64,000 nt of DNA from an uncultured Acidobacteriaceae bacterium (GTDB taxonomy: Bacteria; Acidobacteriota; Terriglobia; Terriglobales; Acidobacteriaceae), in the NCBI GenBank assembly GCA_903849645.1, contig CAINJJ010000031.1, positions 62,001 to 126,000 on the forward strand, given 5' to 3'. The position numbers and the translations under genes were made by a program. The first letter of the stretch is position 1, and every line of letters starts with the position of its first letter. Shown piece by piece: positions 37,601 through 44,962 of this stretch. The notes beneath the pieces are model-generated. The model searched no databases. It saw nothing but the letters and a program-made list of their open reading frames with translations, and was not told the origin of the DNA.

Positions 37601-39379
37601 TACAACGCCTCCAACCCGGCCGACTCCAAGACCGCCACCCTGCGCAATATGCTCATGGTCCGCTCCACCTATGACGCTCTGGTGGCCGGCGACGGCGCCT
37701 GCGCCGGATGCGGTGAAAAGAGCGTTCTGCGCTCCATCGCCGCCGTTACCGAGGCCTACATGCGCCCCGTCTTCCACGCCAAGAGCGACCGCTTCCTGGC
37801 CAAGGCAGGCGACCTTGAAAAGAACGGCGCGGCGCACCTTGCGGCGCTCAGTGAGAGCAAGCCGGCCGAGTACGCGCTGCTGCGCCAGGCTATCGCCCAC
37901 CTCATCCTGGGCCTCGGCGGTGAAGACGACCTCGACACCCGCGCCCGCATCGCCGCCTATGAAGCCGCCAACGGCCCCCTCACCGATGCCCAGCTCGTTG
38001 AGGCCATGGCCGCCGTGCTGCTGACCGAGGCCTTCAACCACAAAAACCTGCAGCCCGTCGACGGCCGCCTCGCCAATGGCATGAGCGTCATGGCCATGGC
38101 CGCCCACACGGGGTGCAACACCGTCTACGGGTCAACGGCTCCGAACAACCCGCACCCCTACCCCTGGATGAACTCCCTCTTCCAGGACGGCGTCACCGTG
38201 GGCTGGCTCATGGGCGAGAGCTTCATCGTGGACCACGCCCGCCGCTCCGTCCTTCCCGAGCGCCTCGCCGACATCCTCCTTGCCGGGTCGGGTCTCACTG
38301 ACGAGCTCTACTACCACCTCACCCACTTCACTGACGCCCTCATGACCAACCAGGAGATTGTGGAACTCCCCAAGGTCTGGGTGGTCGGCGGCGACGGCGG
38401 CATCGGCGACATCGGCTACCAGAACACCTCCAAGGTCATCCTCCAGAACCGCCCCAACGTCAAGGTGCTGATGCTTGACACCCAGGTCTACTCCAACACC
38501 GGCGGGCAGAACTCTGACTCCACCCCCATGCTGGGCGGCAACGACATGAACGTCTTCGGCTCCGCCACCCAGGGCAAGAACACCGAGAAGAAGACCGTCG
38601 CCGAGACCTTCCTCGCCGGGCATGGTTCGCCCTTCGTGGCCCAGGTCTCCATGGCCAACGCCCCCAAGCTCTACCGCGCCATCCTTGACGGCCTCGAGTA
38701 CCGCGGCACCATGTTCCTGCAGGCCTTCACCACCTGCCAGCCCGAGCACGGCGTGGCCGACGACATGGCCCTCCACCAGGCCCAGCGCGTGCGCGACTCC
38801 CGCGGCGTGCCCGAGTTCGTCTTCAACCCCCGCCTCGGCGAAACCTACCAGGAAGCCCTCGACCTCAAGGGCAACCCGTCGATCGATCTGGACTGGTACG
38901 AGACCAAAAACAAGGTCACCGGCGAGACGTCGCGCTACACCGTGGCCCACTGGTGCACCACGGAAGCCCGCTTCCGCAACCACCTGAAGAAGGTCAAGCC
39001 CGAGGCGGCCGCCAAGCTCATCCCGCTCGACAACATGCTGGTCCGCATCACACAGCAGGACGCGGTCTACCGCTACTACCTCAACCCCGCCCACCGCGCC
39101 TTCATCCCCGACTTCGGCGTCTATATCACCGTCGAGAGCGAGGGCGGCAAGGCAACCCACTACGCCCTCAGCCGCCAACTGGTCATGTTCTGCGTCGAGC
39201 GCCGCAAGGCCTGGCGCATGCTGCAGTCCAAGGCCGGCATCGTCAACAAGGAGTACCAGGCGCAGAAGGCCCTCCTCGCCGATGTCGACGCCGGCAAACT
39301 GCCCCTCGCCGACTTCCTCGCCAACGCCCACACCCTGCTCAAAGAACGCCTCACTGGCCAGGTGCTGGTGAAAGCATAG
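34697..39379 (+). CDS. nifJ: Pyruvate:ferredoxin (flavodoxin) oxidoreductase, extended form
   Basis: The enzyme interconverts pyruvate, CoA and oxidised ferredoxin with acetyl-CoA, CO2 and reduced ferredoxin. Domains in order are: the alpha-like part with YPITPSTEGGE, the gamma-like part with FHSIGGWGAITTGKNL, a two-cluster ferredoxin domain (first motif CTQCMECISVCP at residue 789, second CKGCAACVTACGD at residue 919), and the TPP domain with CAGCGEKS, GDGGIGDIGYQN near 1233 and YSNTGGQ. The 1560 residues are about 350 more than usual NifJ, with extra sequence between the two cluster motifs, within the TPP domain and at the C-terminus. ATG 34697 has GAGAGG upstream. It probably uses pyruvate, but other 2-oxoacids are possible. 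Confidence 0.88.
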   Translation: MTVAARYPGIRITANGNQLVSYHTETRIADAGVFYPITPSTEGGELFQQAYAEGHLNVFGQNTIAIETEGEHAAQGGAIAHSVCGKRVVNFTSGQGVVYGVEQYYHAPGKGSTMVLEVGARALTKHALNVHCGHDDIYGALDTGWIMLFGKDAQQAADQALILRRVTELSLTPGMNIMDGFLTTHLERTFYKHESELIREYLGSPDDVIDCPTEAQRVLFGPTRRRVPKMMDLANPILLGPVQNQEHYMNGIVARRNNFVEPILEFLEAAYKDFGELTGRRYGLLSEYKTQDAETVFVSLGSAAENIEAAVDYLRQTRNASVGSIHINVIRPFPEAALVAALKGKKNVIILERTDEALAGDNPLGRDIRTALSKAVQSTEGLPAISLAEVPRIFGGTYGLGSRDFRPEHVLGAYEFATAGRARKDGKTAADGISFMVLGIDHPYAVVGDETPSLLPEGAVAVRFHSIGGWGAITTGKNLGAILGDLNDLIFERDGERDSLGNPKEVIHVSANPKYGSEKKGAPTSYFMVAAKDRIRVNCDLRHVTVVLCCDPKAFTHTNPLDGMAPGGSLVWESDQEGDHAWEQLPLWARKQIIDNNIRVFTLPGFAIARKATDRGDLQLRMQGNAFLGAFFAVSTLLQEFGITQEQYREVVHKQYVKKFGKLGDAVVQSNMEVMMQGFDQVREIKVGALTAADHSSLRGQALLPILELATAGGSCGTGCRSTPLPTGQAKRTPVASVANFDAEFRSNFGYNQPASPLSALGMIAAATGDTASKYVARRETPLYIPENCTQCMECISVCPDTALPNTSQDLSTLLTTAVKYYIADPADRATLLSALPEIEKATRQRMVAEVKTGTPLPTILREVTDSVAGFSQQSKDQFFAILAKVPMAYQKVTAIFASPERKSPGSGGIFSIFVSDLCKGCAACVTACGDHQALKMVQETEEINAEHETGTAFLDLLPDTSQKFLGLYNASNPADSKTATLRNMLMVRSTYDALVAGDGACAGCGEKSVLRSIAAVTEAYMRPVFHAKSDRFLAKAGDLEKNGAAHLAALSESKPAEYALLRQAIAHLILGLGGEDDLDTRARIAAYEAANGPLTDAQLVEAMAAVLLTEAFNHKNLQPVDGRLANGMSVMAMAAHTGCNTVYGSTAPNNPHPYPWMNSLFQDGVTVGWLMGESFIVDHARRSVLPERLADILLAGSGLTDELYYHLTHFTDALMTNQEIVELPKVWVVGGDGGIGDIGYQNTSKVILQNRPNVKVLMLDTQVYSNTGGQNSDSTPMLGGNDMNVFGSATQGKNTEKKTVAETFLAGHGSPFVAQVSMANAPKLYRAILDGLEYRGTMFLQAFTTCQPEHGVADDMALHQAQRVRDSRGVPEFVFNPRLGETYQEALDLKGNPSIDLDWYETKNKVTGETSRYTVAHWCTTEARFRNHLKKVKPEAAAKLIPLDNMLVRITQQDAVYRYYLNPAHRAFIPDFGVYITVESEGGKATHYALSRQLVMFCVERRKAWRMLQSKAGIVNKEYQAQKALLADVDAGKLPLADFLANAHTLLKERLTGQVLVKA

Positions 39380-39405
39380 GTCGGAACCAGTTTGCTTTGT
39401 GTCAG

Positions 39406-39425
39406 GGCGCGACTTTAGTCGTGCC
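39406..39425. repeat. Palindromic intergenic repeat
   Basis: GGCGCGACT-TT-AGTCGTGCC has 9 bp arms with one G:T position. It is related to the palindrome at 23708-23727 and lies 27 bp after the nifJ stop. Confidence 0.5.
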
Positions 39426-39453
39426 GCAACAAGCACCAACAGATCGAATCAAA

Positions 39454-39485
39454 CACGAACGCGGACCGCGAGGTCCGCGTTCGTG
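39454..39485 (+). terminator. Intrinsic terminator downstream of nifJ
   Basis: A perfect 14 bp stem, CACGAACGCGGACC / GGTCCGCGTTCGTG, has a GCGA loop and is followed by CATTTTGT. It is 75 bp beyond the nifJ stop and should end that transcript. Confidence 0.8.
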
Positions 39486-39507
39486 CATTTTGTCGCTGTG
39501 ATGTTAG

Positions 39508-39724
39508 TCAGATCTTAGTGAACCACTCGGGAGAGATACTGACCTCTTCAACCATTTTGGTTTCAACACCCAAATTCAAGTTCTTGAGAAGGTCGCACAG
39601 GACATCGCCGTCAATCAAATCGATGGCTGGGGCTCCATCACGAGTTGCCTATTTCTTCGCATCCGATTTAAATGTTCCGGTCGCAATGAACAGTCCCTTA
39701 TCGGTGCGACCAACCATCGCGCCG
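39508..39724 (-). pseudogene. C-terminal fragment of an Mrr-type restriction endonuclease gene
   Basis: Read on the minus strand, the frame gives GAMVGRTDKGLFIATGTFKS, then DAKK, a TAG stop, then ATRDGAPAIDLIDGDVLCD and a natural end at VSISPEWFTKI (stop at 39508-39510). This is the C-terminal end of the Mrr_cat domain of modified-DNA restriction enzymes; the TAG stands where a Glu codon (GAG) is expected. Upstream similarity breaks off near 39724 next to a 14-bp hairpin. Both truncation and nonsense mutation mark it as dead. Confidence 0.7.
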
Positions 39725-39731
39725 GGTGCCC

Positions 39732-39766
39732 CAACCTTGAATCGCTCTTTGATTCAAGGTTGGGAG
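39732..39766. repeat. Perfect 14-bp hairpin at the truncation point of the mrr fragment
   Basis: CCCAACCTTGAATC / GATTCAAGGTTGGG with a 7 nt loop (GCTCTTT) lies where homology to Mrr ends. It may be a remnant of whatever event truncated the gene. Confidence 0.5.
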
Positions 39767-39879
39767 ACCTCGGACTCAGATCGGCGCAGCCCGTCCCCCG
39801 GATTCAGCTTTTGAAACCCACAAACCCGCCCGCAGGTTCTACCGTCTCCATTATGCAAAATTCTGTATATCGGCTCCGT

Positions 39880-40020
39880 GTGACAACCCGCAAAGCCCAT
39901 CGAGTTTCGCGGCAGAGCCTTGGACGACCTGTCCCGATTTCCGGAGGCGGCCCGGCGCAAGGCGGGTTTCCAACTGCTTCAAGTGCGGGAAGGCGATGAT
40001 CTTGGTAACTGCAAGTCAAC
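39880..40020 (+). pseudogene. Decayed RelE/HigB-like (phage-type) toxin fragment
   Basis: From GTG 39880 the frame reads M-T-T-R, then one extra A shifts it; the following frame reads KPIEFRGRALDDLSRFPEAA then RRKAGFQLLQVREGDD. This matches the N-terminal half of RelE/HigB-family phage-type toxins. After about residue 50 similarity is lost. The +1 shift at codon 5 and the missing C-terminus make it non-functional. No antitoxin gene is visible next to it. Confidence 0.55.
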
Positions 40021-40236
40021 CGGCCAGGCGCCGCTCCAACGAACCGGTGCGAGTGATTGCAAAATGACGAAGTCCAGGTCATGCGTAACGCGGCGGCGCG
40101 GTCCAATTTCCACCCATTTCAGCAGCAAGAACTGGTTCGGAGTAGAATAGAATCAGCAACACGAGCCAGTAGACCCGGCTCGCACCCAAGCGGGTTTCCC
40201 GGCAGAGGTTTTCTGCGGCTTGGGAAAGCAAACAAT

Positions 40237-40590
40237 GGGGGCGTCACGGTTTCGACGGGATCGATTGCGGCTTAGGAGCCATGTCAGGGTGTGGGCACCT
40301 GTAATCGCCTGCAAAAACAAAGTTGCCAACGACAATCTGGCACTTGCAGCTTAATTAACTAAGCTGCCGTCTTCCGTGGTTTTGCCTGTGGGCCGCGAGC
40401 GGACGTCATTCAGCAGGCTGGCGTGAGCGGCTCGGTCCGTGTCGTTTCACGCGAGATCATCGGACTAGTTTCCGCCGCATCTTGTCCGTTCTGAGCGTCG
40501 GGGGCGAAACCAAAAGGAAGCGGACAAAGCATGAACTCTCCTGGCTGACAGCGATTTCGGACGCGGGTTCGACTCCCGCCGCCTCCACCA
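40237..40590 (+). ncRNA. ssrA: tmRNA
   Basis: tmRNA rescues stalled ribosomes and tags the nascent peptide for degradation. The 5' end GGGGGCG pairs with CGCCTCC before the encoded 3' CCA to form the acceptor stem, and the T-arm is GCGGGTTCGACTCCCGC. The tag frame begins near GCC 40307 and reads (A)CKNKVANDNLALAA followed by TAA at 40352-40354. The 354 nt length and the conserved CACGGTTTCGACGGGATCG 5' region confirm it. The 3' end serves as the integration site for the adjacent element and remains intact. Confidence 0.95.
40563..40590 (+). other. Probable left attachment site (attL) of the ICE in the tmRNA 3' end
   Basis: Integrases of tRNA- and tmRNA-targeting elements recombine within the T-arm/acceptor 3' end. 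The integrase gene starts 163 bp downstream in the same direction, which is the usual arrangement. The matching direct repeat (attR) should lie outside the window on the right; I did not see a second copy inside. Exact boundaries are inferred. Confidence 0.6.
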
Positions 40591-40752
40591 TACTTAAGCT
40601 TTTTATTTTCTTGTACTTACCAATCAGGGCCTAAAAGTCGGGTCGTTTTTGTGACCGTTTTGTACCCATTTTGTACCAGGGACAAAAAGCCTCCCGATTT
40701 TTTGACCCATTTCAGCGTTCGAGCAACACTCCAGCTGAAGTGGGAGGCCCTC

Positions 40753-42189
40753 ATGGATTCGTTCGTCTTCACCCGTCACTCTTCCGACTGCAAATTCAAA
40801 CGTGACCGGTTCTGCAACCGCTGCAACTGCCCCAAGTGGGTCGAAGGCAGGTTCAACCATGAGCGCTTCCGCAAGAGTGCTTCGACCAGGGTTTGGGGCG
40901 AGGCCGAACAGTTCCGCGAAAAACTGGAAGAGGCTCTGTCGAGAGGGCTACCGCTAGACGGTCTTCACGCGGACTCGATCACGGCACCTGCCGCACCGCC
41001 CTCACCTCTTCGCGCCTCGGCGGCTCAATCGCAATCTACGGCCACCGCCTCCGTTCCGATTTCGTCGGGACTGGCCGCAGCCCCACCTGAGGTGAATGCG
41101 CCCTCCACATCTCAAAGCGGCACCCAGTCCACCGGTCGGCAGAAGGCGAGAGTTACGGTCCAGAAGGCCGTCGATGCCTACATGACCGACGCCCGCAGCC
41201 GAGGGCTCAAGTCGGACACGATCAAGAAGCTCGAGAGAATCTTCGAGAAACAGTTTCTCCCCTGGACAAGGGTGCAGGGACTCGAATACCTCGATGAGGT
41301 CGATCTTGACGCGCTGCTCGCCTTCCGCAGCACGTGGACCGAGGGTGCCATCGTCAAGGCAAAGAAGCAGGACCGCGTCATCGGCTTCTTTTGGGACTGC
41401 TTCCGCCGCAACTACGTTACCCAGAATCCCGCTCTGTCGCTCAGCAAAATCAAGACTACCCCGGTTCCCACCGATTATTTCCCCCGCGATGAGTTCGCTA
41501 GGATCATCGCTGCCATCGAAGTTTATGGCGACGCTCGCGGTGGCTTCATACCGATAAAGGACACCCGTACCAGACTGCGTACTTTGACACTACTGATGCG
41601 CTGGAGCGGGCTCCGCATCCGCGACGCGGTGACGCTTGAACGGCACCGTCTGCATGGCGACAGCCTCCTGCTCTATCAAGCCAAGACCGGGCAGGCGGTC
41701 TATGTGCCGCTTCCCGCCCATGTCGTCGATGCATTGGTGAATATCCCCGATGGTCCCAGGCCGAACCCACGCTATTTCTTCTGGAGCGGCAATGGAGCCG
41801 CCAAATCTGTGGTGGCTGACTGGCAACGAGCCTATCGTCGTCTCTTCGAGCTGGCTGATATCCGAGGGCTCGATGGCGAGCTGAAGCGTTGCCATCCCCA
41901 CATGATCCGCGACACATTTGCGGTCGAGATGTTGCTCGCCGGAGTTCCCATGGATCAGGTCTCGATACTCCTCGGGCACTCTTCGGTGAAGATCACGGAG
42001 CGACACTACGCTCCCTTCGTGAAGGCACGGCAGGTCCAACTCCAGAAGAGCGTGCGCAACGCGTGGAAGGTCGGCGAGCCCGCAGGTCAGGGACCTGACA
42101 ACCATCCGCCGAAAGCCGCACGCCCCACCAGCAAACAAAAGGGGTGGGGGCTGATCGACAACGCGAGACGGAGAATCCGGACGGCGTGA
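40753..42189 (+). CDS. Tyrosine recombinase/integrase of the ICE
   Basis: The 478-residue site-specific recombinase has an N-terminal Cys-rich segment (CKFKRDRFCNRCNCPKW), a Pro/Ser-rich linker, a core-binding domain and the catalytic domain. Catalytic residues are R288 in SGLRIRD, H383-x-x-R386 in HPHMIRD, H409 in LGHSS and Y419 in ERHYAPF. The Cys-rich N-terminus may bind zinc. The ATG at 40753 follows GGGAGG; the open frame upstream to 40651 lacks support. Two short direct repeats of TTTTGTACC near 40655-40678 could be arm-type binding sites. Confidence 0.92.
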   Translation: MDSFVFTRHSSDCKFKRDRFCNRCNCPKWVEGRFNHERFRKSASTRVWGEAEQFREKLEEALSRGLPLDGLHADSITAPAAPPSPLRASAAQSQSTATASVPISSGLAAAPPEVNAPSTSQSGTQSTGRQKARVTVQKAVDAYMTDARSRGLKSDTIKKLERIFEKQFLPWTRVQGLEYLDEVDLDALLAFRSTWTEGAIVKAKKQDRVIGFFWDCFRRNYVTQNPALSLSKIKTTPVPTDYFPRDEFARIIAAIEVYGDARGGFIPIKDTRTRLRTLTLLMRWSGLRIRDAVTLERHRLHGDSLLLYQAKTGQAVYVPLPAHVVDALVNIPDGPRPNPRYFFWSGNGAAKSVVADWQRAYRRLFELADIRGLDGELKRCHPHMIRDTFAVEMLLAGVPMDQVSILLGHSSVKITERHYAPFVKARQVQLQKSVRNAWKVGEPAGQGPDNHPPKAARPTSKQKGWGLIDNARRRIRTA

Positions 42190-42192
42190 CCG

Positions 42193-43302
42193 TCACTGGA
42201 CGCGGAGGCCGGAATATCCCGCCATGCGGATCTGAAAGGTGGCGTGAACCTGTTCCCAGTACTTGTCGAGGATATGGAAGATGCGTTCGTCCTCACGCTC
42301 GTTGAAGATCAGCATGCGAATCCACGAGCGCAGAAGCATCGACTCGATCACGTCCTCTGGTACGCCTTCCTGTTCGCAGTGAAAAATGGCGTGATGAATC
42401 TCGTCGATAACGACGGCATTCTCGCGTTCTCCTTCCTCACCGGGAGCAGGCGGTTTCCCGAACCAGCTTCCGTCGGTCGCCCGAGCCGCTTCGATCTTCG
42501 CGATTAGCTTCTCGACCGCGGCGCTCGTCGAAACCGGAGGGCGCTGCTCCGGCAGGTCGTCACGGAGCTGGTTCAGCACGTTCCTGACGGAAGCGCGATC
42601 GACATAGTCGAATCGATGGTGATCGGTCGGGTCCCACTCACTGTCCGCGGCTCTGCTGCGTCTTACGACAACGTCCAGCCACGATTCACGGAAGATCTGT
42701 TCCACCGCGAACGAACTGATCCCCTGCTCGTGAGCGGAAAGCACGGCAATCCCAAACTCCGACGCAGCGAATCGCCTCTGCCTGCCGATCGCGGACCGGC
42801 CGGACTCGTGATGCAGGCGGAAGCAAAGATCGATGACCCGGCCCTCCATCGCCGTCCGCCGATGGTATTCCTGGAGCAGACGGTCCCACCCCTTGAGTTC
42901 CTTCGCGCTCCAATCGTCCCGATTCTCGCTGTTCACAAAATTACCGGTCTTCTCGAATGCGTAAATAAAATCGGGGCTCGCTTTTTCTCTTCTAAACCTC
43001 GCGAGCATTTCGGCGCGCCATGCGGTCTCGCGAGCCTCCGCATCCCGGCGCAGCGCTTCGTCGGTTTCAGGGCCTCGAGTTGAGTCCGAAGAATCGACAG
43101 TCCGTGCTCTGAACTTGTCTCTCAACTGGATAGCCTCCGAAAGAATCGCTCCCCATGCCCTAGCACTGAATTCTATTTTCTTCCAATCTTGCCTGCCCAA
43201 GCGAGCCAGCACCGCTCTGCCGGGGCCCGCGCGCCGGAACGTTCGCGTCGGCCGTCGCCTCGATTTCTTCCATGTAATGGATGAATTTGACCGAATTTCC
43301 AA
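42193..43302 (-). CDS. Hypothetical ICE protein, unknown
   Basis: This 369-residue, charged, soluble-looking protein has no motif I recognise. Its middle is rich in Arg/Glu helices (RRDAEARETAWRAEMLARFRRE), and a C-terminal region reads AVVIDEIHHAIFHCEQEGVPEDVIESMLLRSW. The start is probably the TTG at 43302, which is uncertain. It converges on the integrase gene with a 3 bp gap and is divergent from the excisionase-like gene. Such position suggests a role in maintenance or defence of the element, but nothing in the sequence proves it. Confidence 0.5.
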   Translation of the reverse strand: MEIRSNSSITWKKSRRRPTRTFRRAGPGRAVLARLGRQDWKKIEFSARAWGAILSEAIQLRDKFRARTVDSSDSTRGPETDEALRRDAEARETAWRAEMLARFRREKASPDFIYAFEKTGNFVNSENRDDWSAKELKGWDRLLQEYHRRTAMEGRVIDLCFRLHHESGRSAIGRQRRFAASEFGIAVLSAHEQGISSFAVEQIFRESWLDVVVRRSRAADSEWDPTDHHRFDYVDRASVRNVLNQLRDDLPEQRPPVSTSAAVEKLIAKIEAARATDGSWFGKPPAPGEEGERENAVVIDEIHHAIFHCEQEGVPEDVIESMLLRSWIRMLIFNEREDERIFHILDKYWEQVHATFQIRMAGYSGLRVQ

Positions 43303-43315
43303 CTCGAACTACAGC
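43284..43315 (+). promoter_or_regulatory. Promoter-like motif 1 (AATTTGACCGAA)
   Basis: TTGACC (43287-43292), 17 bp and TACAGC fit a sigma-70-like promoter upstream of the excisionase-like gene. The 12-mer AATTTGACCGAA recurs at 43715 and, with one change, at 48783. Confidence 0.4.
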
Positions 43316-43412
43316 TACTTTGTGCTGGTCTGATGGATCCGCCGATTCCATCAGCGTTCTCGGCGGTTCGTCATGGCCCGATCGGCGTTATCCGACTCAG
43401 GAGAGATGCCAC

Positions 43413-43676
43413 ATGGATTTCCAACACGCTCTTAATGGTCCAGAAACCTTGCAGAAACCGGTGGGGTTGCAGGCATTCGAAAGACACTACACCGTGGCCC
43501 AGTTATCAAAGCTCTGGATTTTCAGCGAAAGCACGATTCGACGCCTGTTTATCAAGGAGCCGGGAGTCATCAAGATCGCTCACCAGCCGACGAGAGTGAG
43601 GAGAGGCTACACCTCCTTGAGAATCCCCGAGCGGATCGCCCAACGCGTCCATCGGCGTTTGCAGAGTATCTCCTGA
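43413..43676 (+). CDS. Small helix-turn-helix protein, excisionase-like
   Basis: The 87-residue protein has a MerR/Xis-type winged helix: YTVAQLSKLWIFSESTIRRLF followed by a basic wing (TRVRRGYTSLRIPERIAQRVHRR). Such proteins act as directionality factors for tyrosine integrases or as transcription regulators of mobile elements. The ATG at 43413 follows AGGAGAG about nine bases upstream. It is a candidate binder of the repeated motifs on this element. Confidence 0.65.
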   Translation: MDFQHALNGPETLQKPVGLQAFERHYTVAQLSKLWIFSESTIRRLFIKEPGVIKIAHQPTRVRRGYTSLRIPERIAQRVHRRLQSIS

Positions 43677-43714
43677 TCGGTGATTTTCCGGCTACACGAA
43701 CGCATATATCCGCG

Positions 43715-43741
43715 AATTTGACCGAACCTTGAAGCGGGTTC
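43715..43741 (+). promoter_or_regulatory. Promoter-like motif 2 (AATTTGACCGAA)
   Basis: This has the same 12-mer as at 43284; TTGACC (43718-43723), 17 bp, CATGCT. It lies 30 bp upstream of the start of the small membrane protein that heads the secretion genes. Confidence 0.4.
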
Positions 43742-43770
43742 ATGCTGACTCGGCATTCGAGGAGGCCCAT

Positions 43771-44052
43771 GTGAAGGGGCGCACAGGGTATTTCATGATC
43801 GCGGTATTGCTGACGATTCCCAGTGCGGCCGTGACTGTGCACTCGGGCGTGGCGATTTGGAAGGCATGGCCAGAAGATATTTGGGACTGCGAGTTCTTGG
43901 TCCTCCTTGCCTCACTAGGAATCAGCTCGCTCGTGAATGTTTGGGTTCAGGCAATCCTCGGATCAGGCGTTTCGCTTGGTGGTCGGACGATGGAGTGGGG
44001 GCGGAGCACGACGCCAATTCCAGCGGAAGTACGAGGGCATGGCGATGTTTGA
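43771..44052 (+). CDS. Small membrane protein at the head of the secretion operon
   Basis: The 93-residue protein has two hydrophobic helices (YFMIAVLLTIPSAAVTVHSGVAIW and FLVLLASLGISSLVNVWVQAIL) and a short charged tail. The GTG at 43771 has GGAGG five bases upstream. Its end overlaps the MoxR-like gene by 14 bp, so they are translationally coupled. Family unknown. Confidence 0.5.
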   Translation: MKGRTGYFMIAVLLTIPSAAVTVHSGVAIWKAWPEDIWDCEFLVLLASLGISSLVNVWVQAILGSGVSLGGRTMEWGRSTTPIPAEVRGHGDV

Positions 44053-44962
44053 ATCGATCACCGATCTTGCCGGCAAACTGGCCGCGACGGGTTACTTCAT
44101 TGATCCAGTGATGATCAAGGTCGTTTTCCTGGCGACTAAGATGCAGAAACCATTGCTGTTAGAAGGGCCTGCGGGATCGGGCAAGACCCAGCTGGCTGTA
44201 TCGGTCGCCAAGGCCGCTGGGACGCATATCGAGCGGCTTCAGTGCTATCGCGGCGTGACCGAGGACCAGGCCATCGGGAAGTTCGACGAAGGGTTGCAGC
44301 GGCTCTATATGGAGTTCGCGCGCGGCGAGCACGCGGACTGGCAGAGCGTGCAGGCGAGCCTCAAAGGGCGCGATTTCTTCCGGGCGGGTCCACTGATGCG
44401 GGCGCTTGAATGCGAGCGGCCGTGCGTGCTGCTAATTGACGAGCTGGACAAGGTGGACGAGGGTTTTGAAGCAATGTTGCTTGAGATCCTTTCGGCCTGG
44501 CAGCTGTCGATTCCTGAGTTCGGCACGGTCGAAGCCAAGAGCATTCCCTTCGTGGTGCTGACCAGCAATGAGGAACGCAGGCTGGGCGATCCCATCCGCC
44601 GGCGCAGCCTCTACGTGCGCGTCGAGCATCCTACGCCAGCCCGCGAAGCTGAGATCATCGCCAGCCGAACGCCCGACGCGGACGAGAGATTCCACCGAGA
44701 GATGGCAGGCATAGCGCTTTCGTTCCGCAACTATTCGCTCGAGAAACCGCCGTCAGTCTCGGAGATGATCGACTTCGCCAACGCGCTCCGCCTGCTTGGT
44801 ACGGACCATGTGACGGAAGATCTTCGCGACGTGCTGTTGCCGTTCCTGGCAAAGACGGAAAAGGATCGCAGGCACCTGCTCTTGCGCGAAGGATTCAAGA
44901 GCCTGCTTGACGATGGCGCGCGTTTCGCCGCCAGGCTCACAGTTCCGGAGGCGACGGAATGA
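44039..44962 (+). CDS. MoxR-type AAA+ ATPase
   Basis: The 307-residue protein has Walker A EGPAGSGKTQLA near residue 42, Walker B VLLIDELDK near residue 130, and the MoxR-like segments CYRGVTEDQAIGKFD and VVLTSNEERRLGDPIRRRSL (sensor 1 and arginine finger). MoxR ATPases remodel or mature protein complexes, often with a VWA-domain partner, which is not seen here. The next gene overlaps by 4 bp (ATGA), tying this ATPase to the secretion operon. Start ATG 44039 or 44045. Confidence 0.85.
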   Translation: MAMFESITDLAGKLAATGYFIDPVMIKVVFLATKMQKPLLLEGPAGSGKTQLAVSVAKAAGTHIERLQCYRGVTEDQAIGKFDEGLQRLYMEFARGEHADWQSVQASLKGRDFFRAGPLMRALECERPCVLLIDELDKVDEGFEAMLLEILSAWQLSIPEFGTVEAKSIPFVVLTSNEERRLGDPIRRRSLYVRVEHPTPAREAEIIASRTPDADERFHREMAGIALSFRNYSLEKPPSVSEMIDFANALRLLGTDHVTEDLRDVLLPFLAKTEKDRRHLLLREGFKSLLDDGARFAARLTVPEATE

